A stretch of 64,000 nt of DNA from Actinopolymorpha pittospori. Lineage in GTDB: Bacteria; Actinomycetota; Actinomycetes; Propionibacteriales; Actinopolymorphaceae. Below are positions 1-8,365 of the stretch, piece after piece (within the stretch, counting starts at the first letter, position 1; every line of letters starts with the position of its first letter). The translations under genes were made by a program, and so were the position numbers. The stretch lies in assembly GCF_014873875.1 (NCBI RefSeq), contig NZ_JADBEM010000001.1, forward strand, positions 4,712,001 through 4,776,000, in the 5' to 3' direction. The notes beneath the pieces are model-generated. The model was not told the DNA's origin. It made no database searches and saw only the letters and a program-made list of their open reading frames with translations.

Positions 1-679
1 CGCTACCGGTGCCGAAGTCGTTGCGCTGCTCCGGGGTGAGGCCCTCCCGGCTGTCGGAACCGACGAGCAGGAAGTTGCTGCCGGCGCCGTTCTGCGGCCG
101 GGTACCGGTCGGCTCGTAGGCCACCTTGTCCACCCGGCTCCACGCCAGCACAGGAACGCCGACGAGGACGACCAGCCAGGCGAGGACGAGCAGCAGGACG
201 ATGCGACCCCAGCGGATCCGGGAGCGCCGGCGGGGGGAGCGCGGTGGCGGCAGCAGCCGGCCGCCCGGAGGGACCCGTGGCGGAGGCTCGGAGGGCCGTC
301 CGGTCCGCGGCGGGGGATAGTCGTCGTCGTAGCGGTCGTGTCCCGACCGCGGGTCCCGGGATCCCGGGTATACCGACTGAGGGCGGGTCGGATAGTCGGC
401 CGCCCCCTCGTCCGGCCATGACCCGGAGCCCTGGTTGTTGCCGTACTCGTCGGACTGCGGGTAGCCGGCACCGCCTGGCGGGGGACCAGCGGGTCCCTGG
501 CCGGGGCGCGTGGGCATCACGCGGGTCGACTCCGGCGGCTCGGCCTCGGCCCGGCGGGCTCTGGAGCGGTCCCGCGAAGGACGTGACCGTCGGGAGCCTT
601 CGTACAGCCAGCCGTACGACGCGTCGTTGCCCGCGTCGTCAGGCTGGTCTGGTCGGTAAGGAGGGCTGCCGTTCGGCAT
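1..679 (-). CDS. LCP (LytR-CpsA-Psr) family protein, N-terminal part, cut by window edge
   Basis: The reading frame is open from an ATG at 679 to the left edge (226 codons, no stop), so the C-terminal catalytic part lies outside the window. Residues 1-155 are Pro/Gly/Arg-rich, low-complexity and cytoplasmic-looking. One membrane segment follows at about 159-181. From about residue 202 the sequence NFLLVGSDSREG matches the start of the LCP catalytic domain. LCP enzymes transfer undecaprenyl-linked glycopolymers (teichoic acid, arabinogalactan and similar) onto peptidoglycan outside the membrane. The gene is divergent from a second LCP gene at 801 and close to a polymer export operon, so a wall-anchoring role is likely. 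The start is supported by a TACGGT -10-like element six nt upstream, suggesting a leaderless mRNA. Family assignment is fairly sure; the exact polymer is unknown. Confidence 0.85.
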   Translation of the reverse strand, partial: MPNGSPPYRPDQPDDAGNDASYGWLYEGSRRSRPSRDRSRARRAEAEPPESTRVMPTRPGQGPAGPPPGGAGYPQSDEYGNNQGSGSWPDEGAADYPTRPQSVYPGSRDPRSGHDRYDDDYPPPRTGRPSEPPPRVPPGGRLLPPPRSPRRRSRIRWGRIVLLLVLAWLVVLVGVPVLAWSRVDKVAYEPTGTRPQNGAGSNFLLVGSDSREGLTPEQRNDFGTGS

Positions 680-685
680 GCAGGC

Positions 686-691
686 ACCGTA
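686..691 (-). promoter_or_regulatory. -10 element TACGGT for leaderless LCP gene
   Basis: On the minus strand TACGGT lies six nt (GCCTGC) before the ATG at 679, with no Shine-Dalgarno between. This spacing puts the transcription start at or next to the start codon. It is an inference from spacing and hexamer fit. Confidence 0.45.
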
Positions 692-800
692 CCCGTTCAA
701 CTTCAATCCAGCACGTTCGGTCAGCGTCGATCCCGCGCGTGCGGTCATCACGACTCTCGGTCGGCGTGGCGGTCCGGAGGGAGTTGTCCGGTGTGTTGGT

Positions 801-2447
801 ATGGCGGCCATGACGGGGCGGCAACGGCGGCAGGGACCGATCGGACACGAGCGACGACGGCCAACACGGCCGAGCCCCGCCGCTGTGGGTGACGCGCCCG
901 TCACCGGACTGCTGCGGACGCTCGGGCCGAACGGCGTACGGTTCCGGCGGGCGGTGTGCCTCCTGCTGATGACGCTGGTGCTGCCGGGCTCGGCCCAGCT
1001 GGTCGCGGGCAGCCGTGGGGTCGGGAAGTTCGCACTGCGGGTGGCGGCCGGCCTACTCGGTGTCGTCGCCCTCCTCGCCTTCCTGGGCCTGGTCTCCTCC
1101 CGCACCCTCATCTCCCTGCTCGCCAACCAGGCGTTCCTGCGCTGCGCGCAGATCGTCCTCGTCGTACTCGCCCTCGGTTGGCTCGCCCTCTTCATCGACG
1201 CGTGGCGGCTCGGCGACCCGCTCACTTTGCGCCAGAAGCAGCGGCTCACCTCGACCGTGACGATGGTGGTGCTCTCCGTGGTGGCGGTCAGCCTGGTGCT
1301 GACCTCGTCGCACTACGTCGGCGTGGCACGGGAGTCGATCTCCCGGATCTTCGCGGGCAGGACGGTCGTCGATCCGTACGCCGGCCGCTACAACGTGCTC
1401 CTGCTCGGAGCCGACGCGGGAGCGGACCGGGTGGGCCTGCGCCCGGACAGCATCACCCTCGTCTCGATGGACGAGAAGACCGGCCAGGCCGCGATGTTCA
1501 GCTTCCCCCGTAACCTCCAGCGGGTGCCGTTCCCGGCGGGCACGGTGATGCACAAGCAGTTCCCGAACGGCTTCGACTGCGGGGACGAGTGCCTGCTCAA
1601 CGCCGTCTACACCTGGGCGACGGACCACAAGCGACTCTTCCCCGGCGTCGCCGACCCCGGCATCGTGGCGACCAAGGACGCGATCCGTGGCGTCACCGGC
1701 CTGCAGGTCAACTACTACGCCCTGGTCGACATGGGCGGCTTCCAGGAACTCGTCGACGCGGTGGGTGGCGTGACGGTCGACGTACGCGAGGACGTCCCCT
1801 TCACCGGTCCGACCGGAGCGCTCAAGGGCACCATCAAGGCCGGCGTCCAGCGACTCGACGGCTACAACGCGCTCTGGTACTCCCGCTCGCGTTCGGGCTC
1901 CAGCGACTACGACCGGATGGCGCGCCAGCGCTGCGTCATGTCGGCGATGCTGCACCAGCTCGACCCGACGACCGTGCTGCTGAAGTTCCAGGGCATCGCG
2001 AAGGCCGGGCAGCAGATCGTCTCGACCGACATCCCGGCGAGCGAACTCGACACCTTCGTCGACCTGGCGCTGCGGGCCAAGCGACAGAAGATCACCTCGG
2101 TGCAGTTCGTCCCGCCGCTGATCAAGACGGCGCGGCCGGACTACCCCGAGATCCGCGAGACCGTCCGGGCCGCCATCGACGCCTCGAAGGTGACGCCGAC
2201 GCCCGCGCCGACCGGCGGGGCGGACGCGTCCGGGTCGGGTTCGTCGGACTCGGGCAGCGGCGGATCCGGAGGCAGCGCATCGGGCGGCAGCGGGTCCGGA
2301 GGCACGGACACCGCTGGAGCAGGGCAGGGATCGGCCGGATCGAGCTCCTCCTCCGGCAACTCCGCCGGGTCGACCGCGAGCCCCGGAAGCTCCGGTGACG
2401 AGGAGGATGCCGTGAGTGACCTGCGCCAGGTCTGCTCCGCGGCCTAG
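801..2447 (+). CDS. LCP (LytR-CpsA-Psr) family wall-polymer ligase
   Basis: This is a full-length LCP protein of 548 residues from ATG 801. The longer frame begins at 678, which would overlap the divergent gene's start codon, so 801 (or ATG 810) is preferred. The N-terminal third has about four hydrophobic segments, the last just before the extracellular domain. The LCP domain starts at NVLLLGADAGADRVGLRPDS and continues through MFSFPRNLQRVPFP, the Asp/Arg-rich pattern that binds the polyprenyl pyrophosphate substrate. Later segments (FQELVDAVGGVTVDV, WYSRSRSGSSDYDRMARQRC) are also characteristic. The C-terminal 100 residues are Gly/Ser-rich and low-complexity, ending CSAA. It probably ligates a glycopolymer to peptidoglycan. 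It pairs with the LCP gene on the other strand and precedes a glycosyltransferase gene. Confidence 0.88.
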   Translation: MAAMTGRQRRQGPIGHERRRPTRPSPAAVGDAPVTGLLRTLGPNGVRFRRAVCLLLMTLVLPGSAQLVAGSRGVGKFALRVAAGLLGVVALLAFLGLVSSRTLISLLANQAFLRCAQIVLVVLALGWLALFIDAWRLGDPLTLRQKQRLTSTVTMVVLSVVAVSLVLTSSHYVGVARESISRIFAGRTVVDPYAGRYNVLLLGADAGADRVGLRPDSITLVSMDEKTGQAAMFSFPRNLQRVPFPAGTVMHKQFPNGFDCGDECLLNAVYTWATDHKRLFPGVADPGIVATKDAIRGVTGLQVNYYALVDMGGFQELVDAVGGVTVDVREDVPFTGPTGALKGTIKAGVQRLDGYNALWYSRSRSGSSDYDRMARQRCVMSAMLHQLDPTTVLLKFQGIAKAGQQIVSTDIPASELDTFVDLALRAKRQKITSVQFVPPLIKTARPDYPEIRETVRAAIDASKVTPTPAPTGGADASGSGSSDSGSGGSGGSASGGSGSGGTDTAGAGQGSAGSSSSSGNSAGSTASPGSSGDEEDAVSDLRQVCSAA

Positions 2448-2645
2448 GGCCTCTCGCCCCGATCGAGTCCTCCCGGTGATCATGCCCCCGGGCGTCGCGG
2501 GGGTGGCGGCTCGGTAGGTTGTTCCCCTGCCTGGGAGTGCCTGACAGCCGCTCGGGCGAGGCCGCCGCGCCCAGCCCCTGAGGCTTGAGGTCCGGGGCTC
2601 CCGCGCCTGGAAGGACAGCCCGCCCTCTTCGTCGAAAGGGTCGCC

Positions 2646-3725
2646 GTGACGGGAAGACCGCCCTCAGCGCCGTACGACGCAGCCGGTTGGCCAGCGGTCT
2701 CGGTGGTGATGCCGGTCCTGAACGAGGAACGCCACCTGCGCACCGCGGTCTCACAGGTCCTCGCCCAGGAGTACCCCGGCCCGCTGGAGTTGGTGATGGC
2801 GGTCGGTCCGTCCAAGGACCGGACCCAGGAGATCGCCGAGGAGATCGTCGCCGGCGATTCGCGGGTGCGCCTGATCCCCAACCCGTCCGGGATCACGCCG
2901 AGCGCCCTGAACGCCGCGATCAGGGCGGCGAGGTACGACGTCATCGTCCGGGTCGACGGGCACGGCATCCTCTCGCCCGGCTACATCCGGCGTGCCGTCG
3001 AGGTGTTGGCGGAGACCGGCGCGGACAACGTGGGCGGCGTCATGGCGGCCGAGGGCGACCCGGGATTCGAGGAGGCCGCGGCCCGCGCCTACAGCACACC
3101 CCTTGGCCTTGGTGGCGGCCGGTTCCACGTCGGGGGACAGGCGGGTCCGGTCGACTCCGTCTATCTCGGGGTCTTCCGTCGCCAGACCCTCGATCGACTC
3201 GGCGGCTTCGACGACGAGTTCGAGCGGGCCCAGGACTGGGAGCTCAACCATCGGATCAGGCAGGCCGGCGGGACGGTGTGGTTCACCCCTGACCTGCGCG
3301 TGACCTACCGGCCCCGGTCCAACCTGCGCGCCCTGATCCGGCAGTTCTACCTGACCGGAAAGTGGCGGCGCGGAATCGGACGCTCGCACCCGGGTACGTT
3401 CAACGTCCGCTACCTCGCCCCGCCGCTCGCGGTCCTCGGCTGCGCCGTCGGGCTCGTGGTCGGCCTCGTCGGCGCCTTCGCGGGTCTGCCCTGGCTGCTG
3501 CTCGGGTTCGTGATCCCCGTGGTGTACGCGCTCGGAGTGATCGCCGGATCGATCCTCTTCGGCCGCGGGATGTCCCTCGCGGGGCGGCTCTGGCTGCCCG
3601 TGGTGGCCGCCACCATGCACATGACCTGGGGAGCGGGCTTCCTGGTCAGCCCGCGCTCGCTCGGCCGGCGTACGCCGAACCCGCCCTCGACCCACTCGAC
3701 GCCGTCCGGTCCGTCGCCCCGATAG
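2646..3725 (+). CDS. Family 2 glycosyltransferase with C-terminal membrane helices
   Basis: The gene encodes a 359-residue GT2 (GT-A fold), comparable in layout to succinoglycan ExoA-like enzymes. VSVVMPVLNEERHL near residue 20 opens the nucleotide-binding fold. IVRVDGHGILSP near 100 holds the acidic metal-binding site. DSVYLGVFRRQTLDRLGGFDD and QDWELNHRIRQAGG are acceptor-side motifs. Two to three hydrophobic segments lie between about 260 and 335, so it acts at the inner face of the membrane on lipid-linked substrates. The GTG start at 2646 sits after TCGAAAGGGTCGCC, a plausible ribosome site. It ends at a strong hairpin shared with the convergent export operon, and its position between LCP genes and the ABC exporter points to wall-polymer assembly. 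Donor and acceptor cannot be told. Confidence 0.85.
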   Translation: MTGRPPSAPYDAAGWPAVSVVMPVLNEERHLRTAVSQVLAQEYPGPLELVMAVGPSKDRTQEIAEEIVAGDSRVRLIPNPSGITPSALNAAIRAARYDVIVRVDGHGILSPGYIRRAVEVLAETGADNVGGVMAAEGDPGFEEAAARAYSTPLGLGGGRFHVGGQAGPVDSVYLGVFRRQTLDRLGGFDDEFERAQDWELNHRIRQAGGTVWFTPDLRVTYRPRSNLRALIRQFYLTGKWRRGIGRSHPGTFNVRYLAPPLAVLGCAVGLVVGLVGAFAGLPWLLLGFVIPVVYALGVIAGSILFGRGMSLAGRLWLPVVAATMHMTWGAGFLVSPRSLGRRTPNPPSTHSTPSGPSPR

Positions 3726-3771
3726 CTCCGTCCTGCCCTCGAGCGCCCGACCCGACCCACCGCAAAAAGTA

Positions 3772-3801
3772 CGAAGCCGCGGCCGGATGGCCGCGGCTTC
3801 G
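3772..3801. terminator. Bidirectional hairpin terminator between GT2 and export operon
   Basis: A perfect 13-bp stem (CGAAGCCGCGGCC, loop GGAT, then its complement) lies between convergent genes. On the minus strand it is followed by CTTTTTG, a T-run typical of intrinsic termination; the plus strand has only a weak T-rich tail. Confidence 0.85.
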
Positions 3802-3834
3802 TCGTTCTCGCGTCGCTTCTCGGGTCCTCGACGG

Positions 3835-4632
3835 TCAGCTCGTCGCGGCCGAGTAGGCCTTGACCACCGAGTCGGCGTCGCCGTCCATCTTGATCTCGCC
3901 CTTGTCGAGCCAGATCGCCCGGGTGCAGGTCTGGGTCACCACGTCGAGGCTGTGGCTGACCAGGAACACCGTTCCGGCCTCGTCCCGCAGCTCGCGGATG
4001 CGATCTTCGCTGCGGCGCCGGAACTCCGCGTCACCGGTGGCGAGCGCCTCGTCGATCATGAGGACGTCGTGGCTCTTCACCGCCGCGATGGCGAACCGCA
4101 GCCGTTGCTGCATGCCGGAGGAGTACGTGCGCATCGGCAGGTCGATGAACTCGCCGAGACCGCTGAACTCCACGATGTCGGCGTAGCGCTCCTTGGCCTG
4201 TGCGGGCGTGAGGCCCATGGCCAGGCAGCCGAGGATGATGTTTCGCTCGCCGGTGAGGTCGCCCATCAGTGCGGCGTTGACGCCGAGCAGCGTCGGCTGT
4301 CCGTCGGTGAACACCGCACCCCTGGTGGCCGGCAGCAGGCCGGCCACCGCGCGGAGCAGGGTGCTCTTGCCCGAGCCGTTGCGACCGATCAGGCCGATGG
4401 ACTCGCCACGGTGAGCGGTGAAGGTGACACCGCGCACCGCGTGCACCTCACGCATCGCCGGTGACGCCTGGCGCCTGAGGATCCGCTTGAACGCGGCGGG
4501 TGCGTTGCCCTTGCCGGCGGTCGCGCCGTAGACGCGATAGACGATGTGCAGATCGTCCACGATGACCGTGGGCGCCTGCTCGTCGCTCTCCTTGACGCTC
4601 TGAGCCACGCGCTCGTCGATGCTCTCAGCCAC
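3835..4632 (-). CDS. Polysaccharide-export ABC transporter, ATP-binding subunit (TagH/Wzt type)
   Basis: The product is a 265-residue ATPase of the family that energises export of O-antigen or teichoic acid chains. Walker A is GRNGSGKST (about residue 83), the signature is YSSGMQQRL, Walker B is VLMIDEAL, and the switch His is in LVSHSLD. There is no extra C-terminal carbohydrate-binding domain of the Wzt kind, so export is probably chain-length independent as in TagH. The GTG start at 4632 lies inside the end of the permease gene (8-bp overlap), so the two are translationally coupled. It is the last gene of the operon and ends before the hairpin at 3772-3801. The polymer is presumably built by the glycosyltransferases and CDP-alcohol phosphotransferases upstream. 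Confidence 0.92.
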   Translation of the reverse strand: MAESIDERVAQSVKESDEQAPTVIVDDLHIVYRVYGATAGKGNAPAAFKRILRRQASPAMREVHAVRGVTFTAHRGESIGLIGRNGSGKSTLLRAVAGLLPATRGAVFTDGQPTLLGVNAALMGDLTGERNIILGCLAMGLTPAQAKERYADIVEFSGLGEFIDLPMRTYSSGMQQRLRFAIAAVKSHDVLMIDEALATGDAEFRRRSEDRIRELRDEAGTVFLVSHSLDVVTQTCTRAIWLDKGEIKMDGDADSVVKAYSAATS

Positions 4633-5491
4633 GACCGTACTTCTCCTCAGCTCCCCAGAAGTACCAGAACCCTACGACGAACGCGACGACCGCCCAGCCG
4701 ACAGCGAGCGGCCACGCGTAGTGGGGGGCGCCGTGCTGTTCGATGAGCGCGTCTCGGACGAGTTCGATGTAGACGGTCGTGGGGTTCGCCAACATGATGT
4801 GTTGGAGAAGCCTGTCGTGGACCCGCTCCGGGATGACGAAGAAGACACCGGAGAGGTAGAGCCAGGTCCGCAGCATGAACGGCAGCAGCTGGCTGATGTC
4901 GGGGACGGTCGAGCCGATGCGGGCGAGGATCAGGGCGAGTCCGGTGTTGAACAACGTCTGCAGCGCCAGCGCGGGGATCGCCAGCAGCCAGGTCAGGGTG
5001 ATCGGCTCACCGGTGGCCAGCACGATGAGACACAGCACGAACATCGAGACCAGCATCTGCTGGAACTCGACGATGGTGGAGGAGAGCGGCAACGCCGCGC
5101 GCGGGAAGTGCAGCGCCCGGATGATGCCGAGGTTGCCTGAGATCGCGCGGGCCCCGGTGGTCACCGAGCGCGTCGTGAACGACATCACGAAGACACCGGT
5201 CACGAGGAACGCGATGAAGTTGTCGATGGTGTGCCGGGTGGCGAACAGCACGCCGAAGATGAAGTAGTAGACCGCCGCGTTCATGAGCGGCGTGAGCACC
5301 TGCCACAGCTGCCCCAGCCGGGCGCTGGAGTACATCGTCGCTGTGCGTGACGTCGCGAACGACGTGATGAAGTGGCGTCGCTGCCACACCTGTCCGACGT
5401 AGGTGAACAGCTTCGGCCGCGCCGCGCTGGGCACGAGGCCGTAGCGCGTGGCCAGCTCGGCGGGCGTCGCGGAGGTGGTCGTGGTGCTCAC
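4625..5491 (-). CDS. Polysaccharide-export ABC transporter, permease (TagG/Wzm type)
   Basis: This ABC-2 type permease of 288 residues has about six hydrophobic segments, for example AVYYFIFGVLFATR, FIAFLVTGVFVMSF, MLVSMFVLCLIVLA and WPLAVGWAVVAFVVGFWYFWG. The conserved region FPRAALPLSSTIVEFQQ precedes the third helix. A longer frame reaches 5566, but GTG 5491 is preferred because GGGAGG lies five nt upstream and the protein then starts like its family. It forms the exporter with the ATPase gene downstream, with which it overlaps by 8 bp. It follows a GT2 gene after a 79-bp gap. The pair would move an undecaprenyl-linked glycopolymer outward, where the LCP enzymes could attach it to the wall. 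Confidence 0.92.
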   Translation of the reverse strand: MSTTTTSATPAELATRYGLVPSAARPKLFTYVGQVWQRRHFITSFATSRTATMYSSARLGQLWQVLTPLMNAAVYYFIFGVLFATRHTIDNFIAFLVTGVFVMSFTTRSVTTGARAISGNLGIIRALHFPRAALPLSSTIVEFQQMLVSMFVLCLIVLATGEPITLTWLLAIPALALQTLFNTGLALILARIGSTVPDISQLLPFMLRTWLYLSGVFFVIPERVHDRLLQHIMLANPTTVYIELVRDALIEQHGAPHYAWPLAVGWAVVAFVVGFWYFWGAEEKYGRG

Positions 5492-5570
5492 AGTTGCCTC
5501 CCGTGACGCACCGAGCTCATGCCGACGAGGGTACGACATGGCCAGTCGGTGACTGGTTGCTGCCAATCGG

Positions 5571-6452
5571 TCATACCAGAGGAGGCCTTCCCAAACGGGT
5601 CATTCGCCACACTGTGCGCCATGCGATCGGTTTACGCCGACCACAAGGGGTGCGGACACCTTCCAACAAACCGCTCGACCAGGCACTCAGCCCGGAGAGC
5701 GTACGCGTACGGGCAATGGTCAACACCACCCAGGTCGCCAGATAGGCAACGGCGACCGGGAGCGGAAGGTTTCGTTTGGCCAGCCAGACGCGGTTTCGGG
5801 CGTTCAGCCGGAAGTATGTCGAATGCCGCGTGGGCGACGTCGCCGGGTGGCACAGGACGCAGCTCGCGTCGTAGACGATGCGCCAGCCGGCGTCCAGCGC
5901 CCGCCAGGCGAGGTCGGTCTCCTCGTGGGCGTAGAAGAACGCCGCCGGGAACTCCCCGACCTCGTCGAAGACCGATCGCCGGATCGCGGCCGCGCCGCCC
6001 AGGAAGGTCGTGACCTCCGAGGACTCGTGTGGGTCGCCGACCCGCACGCGAGGGACGTGCCGGCGCTGGGTGGCACCGGACTCGGGATCCGCGATCCGGA
6101 ACGACACGATGCCGAGGCGGGGATCGTCGTCGAAGAGGTGCCGCAGGCGTTGGGCCGTGGTCGGGTAGGGCAGGAAGCCGTCGTCGTCAAGGAACAGGAT
6201 CGCGTCGGCGTTCGCGACCTCCAGGCCGGCGTTGCGGCCGCCCGGGATGCCCACGTTGGTGGGCAGCGCGACGACCTTCACGTCGTTCGGAACCTCCGGC
6301 GAGGGCACGCCGTTGGCGACCACGATGACCTCGATCGGGTCGCCAACCTGGTCCCGCACGCTGTGGATGGCCCGCTCCAGCCCTTCCGGGCGGTCACCCA
6401 TGGTGAGGAAGACACAGGCGAGCCGGAACGGCGTGTCGTCGACATCGGTCAC
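5571..6452 (-). CDS. Family 2 glycosyltransferase (rhamnosyltransferase-like)
   Basis: The product is a 293-residue GT2. CVFLTMGDRPEGLERAI starts the nucleotide-sugar domain, NVGIPGGRNAG (about residue 66) is the typical loop, FLDDDGF (about 87-93) is the metal-binding DXD-like motif, and FFYAHEETDLAWRALDAG is the acceptor-side ED motif. A hydrophobic stretch VAVAYLATWVVLTIA near 233 suggests membrane contact. The GTG at 6452 overlaps the upstream TGA as GTGA, so it is coupled to the CDP-alcohol phosphotransferase. This subgroup often adds rhamnose or related sugars to wall polymers, but the donor cannot be read from the sequence. Confidence 0.85.
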   Translation of the reverse strand: MTDVDDTPFRLACVFLTMGDRPEGLERAIHSVRDQVGDPIEVIVVANGVPSPEVPNDVKVVALPTNVGIPGGRNAGLEVANADAILFLDDDGFLPYPTTAQRLRHLFDDDPRLGIVSFRIADPESGATQRRHVPRVRVGDPHESSEVTTFLGGAAAIRRSVFDEVGEFPAAFFYAHEETDLAWRALDAGWRIVYDASCVLCHPATSPTRHSTYFRLNARNRVWLAKRNLPLPVAVAYLATWVVLTIARTRTLSGLSAWSSGLLEGVRTPCGRRKPIAWRTVWRMTRLGRPPLV

Positions 6453-7216
6453 GCAAGCCGCCTCGACACCAGGACGCTGATCAGGTGCAGCACCACCTGG
6501 ACGGCGGCGACGACGGCCACCGCGACGGTGAGGACGTGGGTCGCGAGGAGGTCGCCCCGCACCGCGTCGACGATCGCCGCCACCACGATGATCAGAGACA
6601 GCTCGATCGCGAGGATGAGTCGGTAGAAGCGGAGTACCAGCGCGGCCCGGCGAGCCTTGGCCAGCGCCGAGGTACGCGGCTCCACGTCGTCCTCGGTCAC
6701 CGCGGACCGCCCGCTGCGGGCGCGGGCGATGTCGACGAGGTCGGTCTCGGCCTTGATCAGGATGGCGCCGAGCGCCGCCGCCAGGCCGAGGACGGCGTAA
6801 CCGGTGGGCTCGACCCCGGCGGCCCGGAAACCCAGGCCGACCAGCAGGGCGGCCTCGCAGAGGTAGTGGCCCACCCGGTCGAGGTAGACGCCGGTGACAC
6901 TGGTCCGGCCGGTGTAGCGCGCGACCTCGCCGTCGCTGCAGTCCAGCAGGAGGTAGAGCTGGACCAGGACCGCGGCCAGGATCGCCCCGGTCAAACCCGG
7001 GATGAGCAGGGCGAATCCGGCTGCGACGCCGGCGAGGATCATCAGCCCGGTGAGCTGGTTGGGGGACAGGCGTAGGACCAGGAAGAACCTGGTGGCGTAC
7101 AGGGAGATCCGCCGCATGTACAGGCGTCCGGCCCAGTGCTCGCCGCTACGGCGTTCGAGGAGACCGGGCGGGTGCGCCTTGGCGCGCAGCTCAGCGATCG
7201 ACGGCAGGGAAGTCAT
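6449..7216 (-). CDS. CDP-alcohol phosphotransferase with altered fourth Asp
   Basis: The product is a 255-residue membrane protein of the CDP-alcohol phosphatidyltransferase family, which transfers a phospho-alcohol from a CDP-linked donor or onto an alcohol acceptor. The motif D(x2)DG(x2)AR...G(x3)D(x3)D appears as D92, D95-G96, A99-R100, G109 and D113, but position 117 is His (LDRVGHY), where the usual catalytic base is Asp. About five hydrophobic segments surround it, including FALLIPGLTGAILAAVLVQ. ATG 7216 is the start. The gene sits between the dehydrogenase and the GT2, with a 75-bp gap upstream and a GTGA overlap downstream. The His could mean altered chemistry, reduced activity, or a subfamily trait. 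The alcohol substrate is unknown. Confidence 0.85.
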   Translation of the reverse strand: MTSLPSIAELRAKAHPPGLLERRSGEHWAGRLYMRRISLYATRFFLVLRLSPNQLTGLMILAGVAAGFALLIPGLTGAILAAVLVQLYLLLDCSDGEVARYTGRTSVTGVYLDRVGHYLCEAALLVGLGFRAAGVEPTGYAVLGLAAALGAILIKAETDLVDIARARSGRSAVTEDDVEPRTSALAKARRAALVLRFYRLILAIELSLIIVVAAIVDAVRGDLLATHVLTVAVAVVAAVQVVLHLISVLVSRRLA

Positions 7217-7291
7217 GGGGTACGTCCGATCTCCTCACCTGTGCGTGGCTGGCTGGTCTGGCGCGCTCGCGCGCTGGTCCGGAACGCATGA

Positions 7292-8365
7292 TTATCCGGT
7301 CTGGACCTGCTGGGCGTACCCCCGCACCGCCGCTGCCACCGCGTCCTTGTCCAGGTCGCGGTGTTCCAGGATCGTGAACCTACCTGGCCGCGTGTCCGGA
7401 GCCCGGACCACGGCCGCTGTGAACTCCTCCCAGGTGAAGCCCAACTCGGTGGGAGTGACCGGCAGCCCGTGCCGGCTCAGGCAGCGGGTGATGAGGTCAC
7501 CGCGCGCTCGGCCCTGCGGATCGTCCCACAGGGTGGACGCGAACGCCGCACCGACACCGACCTGCTCGCCGTGGGCGCCGGCGCGCCCGGGATAGAGCAG
7601 GTCGAGCGCGTGGGAGATCTCGTGGCAGGCGCCGCTGCAGGGCCGGGTGGACCCGGCCACGACCATCGCGACCCCCGACAGGACCAGCCCTTCGGCGAGG
7701 CAGCGGAGGAAGTCGTCGTCGGCGAGCGTCCCCGGATGGTGCAGCACGGCCTCGGCCGCGGTGCGGGCGAACGCCATGGCGAGTCCGTCGACCGCCTCGC
7801 CATGGAGGCTGTGGGCGAGTTCCCAGTCGGCGATCGCGGACAGGTTGGACGCGACCTCGCCGATGCCGGCCCGCACCGACCGCCGCGGCGCCTGGCGTAC
7901 GACGTCGAGGTCGACCACGACGGCGAGGGGCGCGGCTACGCCGTAGGAGCCGCGCCCCGCGTCGTTGTCGAGGATGCTGACCGGCGAGCCGATCCCGTCG
8001 TGGGCGAGGTTGGTGGCGACCGCGACCATCGGGAGTCCGACCCGGGCGGCGGCGAACTTCGTGGCGTCGAGGACCTTGCCGCCGCCGATACCGACGATCG
8101 CGTCGTAGGAGCCACCTCGGACCTGCCCGGCGAGCTCGAGGGCGGCGTCGACGGTCCCGGCGGTCACGGTGTAGAAGTCGGCCTCGCGCAGGAAGGGCCG
8201 CACCCGCGCGGCCAGCTCGGCCCCTGACCGGGGTCCGAGCGCGACGGCCACCCGGCCGGCGGTCGAGATGCGCTGGTCGGCCAGCAGGTCGGCGAGGTCG
8301 GTGATGGCGCCGCGGCGTACGTCGACCACCACCGGCGTCGGAATCATCCGGGCGAGCAGGGGCAC
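7292..8365 (-). CDS. Glycerol-1-phosphate dehydrogenase-like, iron/zinc-type alcohol dehydrogenase family
   Basis: The product is a 357-residue NAD(P)-dependent metal dehydrogenase. GIGGGKVLD (92-100) binds the dinucleotide. ATNLAHDGIGSPVS (117-130), SGACHEISHALDLL (H248/H252 region) and AGAHGEQVGVG (H265) match the substrate and metal motifs of sn-glycerol-1-phosphate dehydrogenases (archaeal EgsA, Bacillus AraM). Such enzymes reduce dihydroxyacetone phosphate to G1P. The GTG start at 8365 overlaps the preceding TAG by one base (TAGTG), so it is coupled to the cytidylyltransferase gene. With a CTP-transferase and two CDP-alcohol enzymes around it, it may make the alcohol phosphate that is activated as a CDP derivative; that link is inference. 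Another ketose- or polyol-phosphate substrate is possible. Confidence 0.82.
   Translation of the reverse strand: MPLLARMIPTPVVVDVRRGAITDLADLLADQRISTAGRVAVALGPRSGAELAARVRPFLREADFYTVTAGTVDAALELAGQVRGGSYDAIVGIGGGKVLDATKFAAARVGLPMVAVATNLAHDGIGSPVSILDNDAGRGSYGVAAPLAVVVDLDVVRQAPRRSVRAGIGEVASNLSAIADWELAHSLHGEAVDGLAMAFARTAAEAVLHHPGTLADDDFLRCLAEGLVLSGVAMVVAGSTRPCSGACHEISHALDLLYPGRAGAHGEQVGVGAAFASTLWDDPQGRARGDLITRCLSRHGLPVTPTELGFTWEEFTAAVVRAPDTRPGRFTILEHRDLDKDAVAAAVRGYAQQVQTG

Noticed and set aside
678..800. Extended N terminus of the second LCP protein (from 678)
   Set aside because: It would overlap the start codon and promoter of the divergent LCP gene and adds residues without family character; ATG 801 is more plausible.
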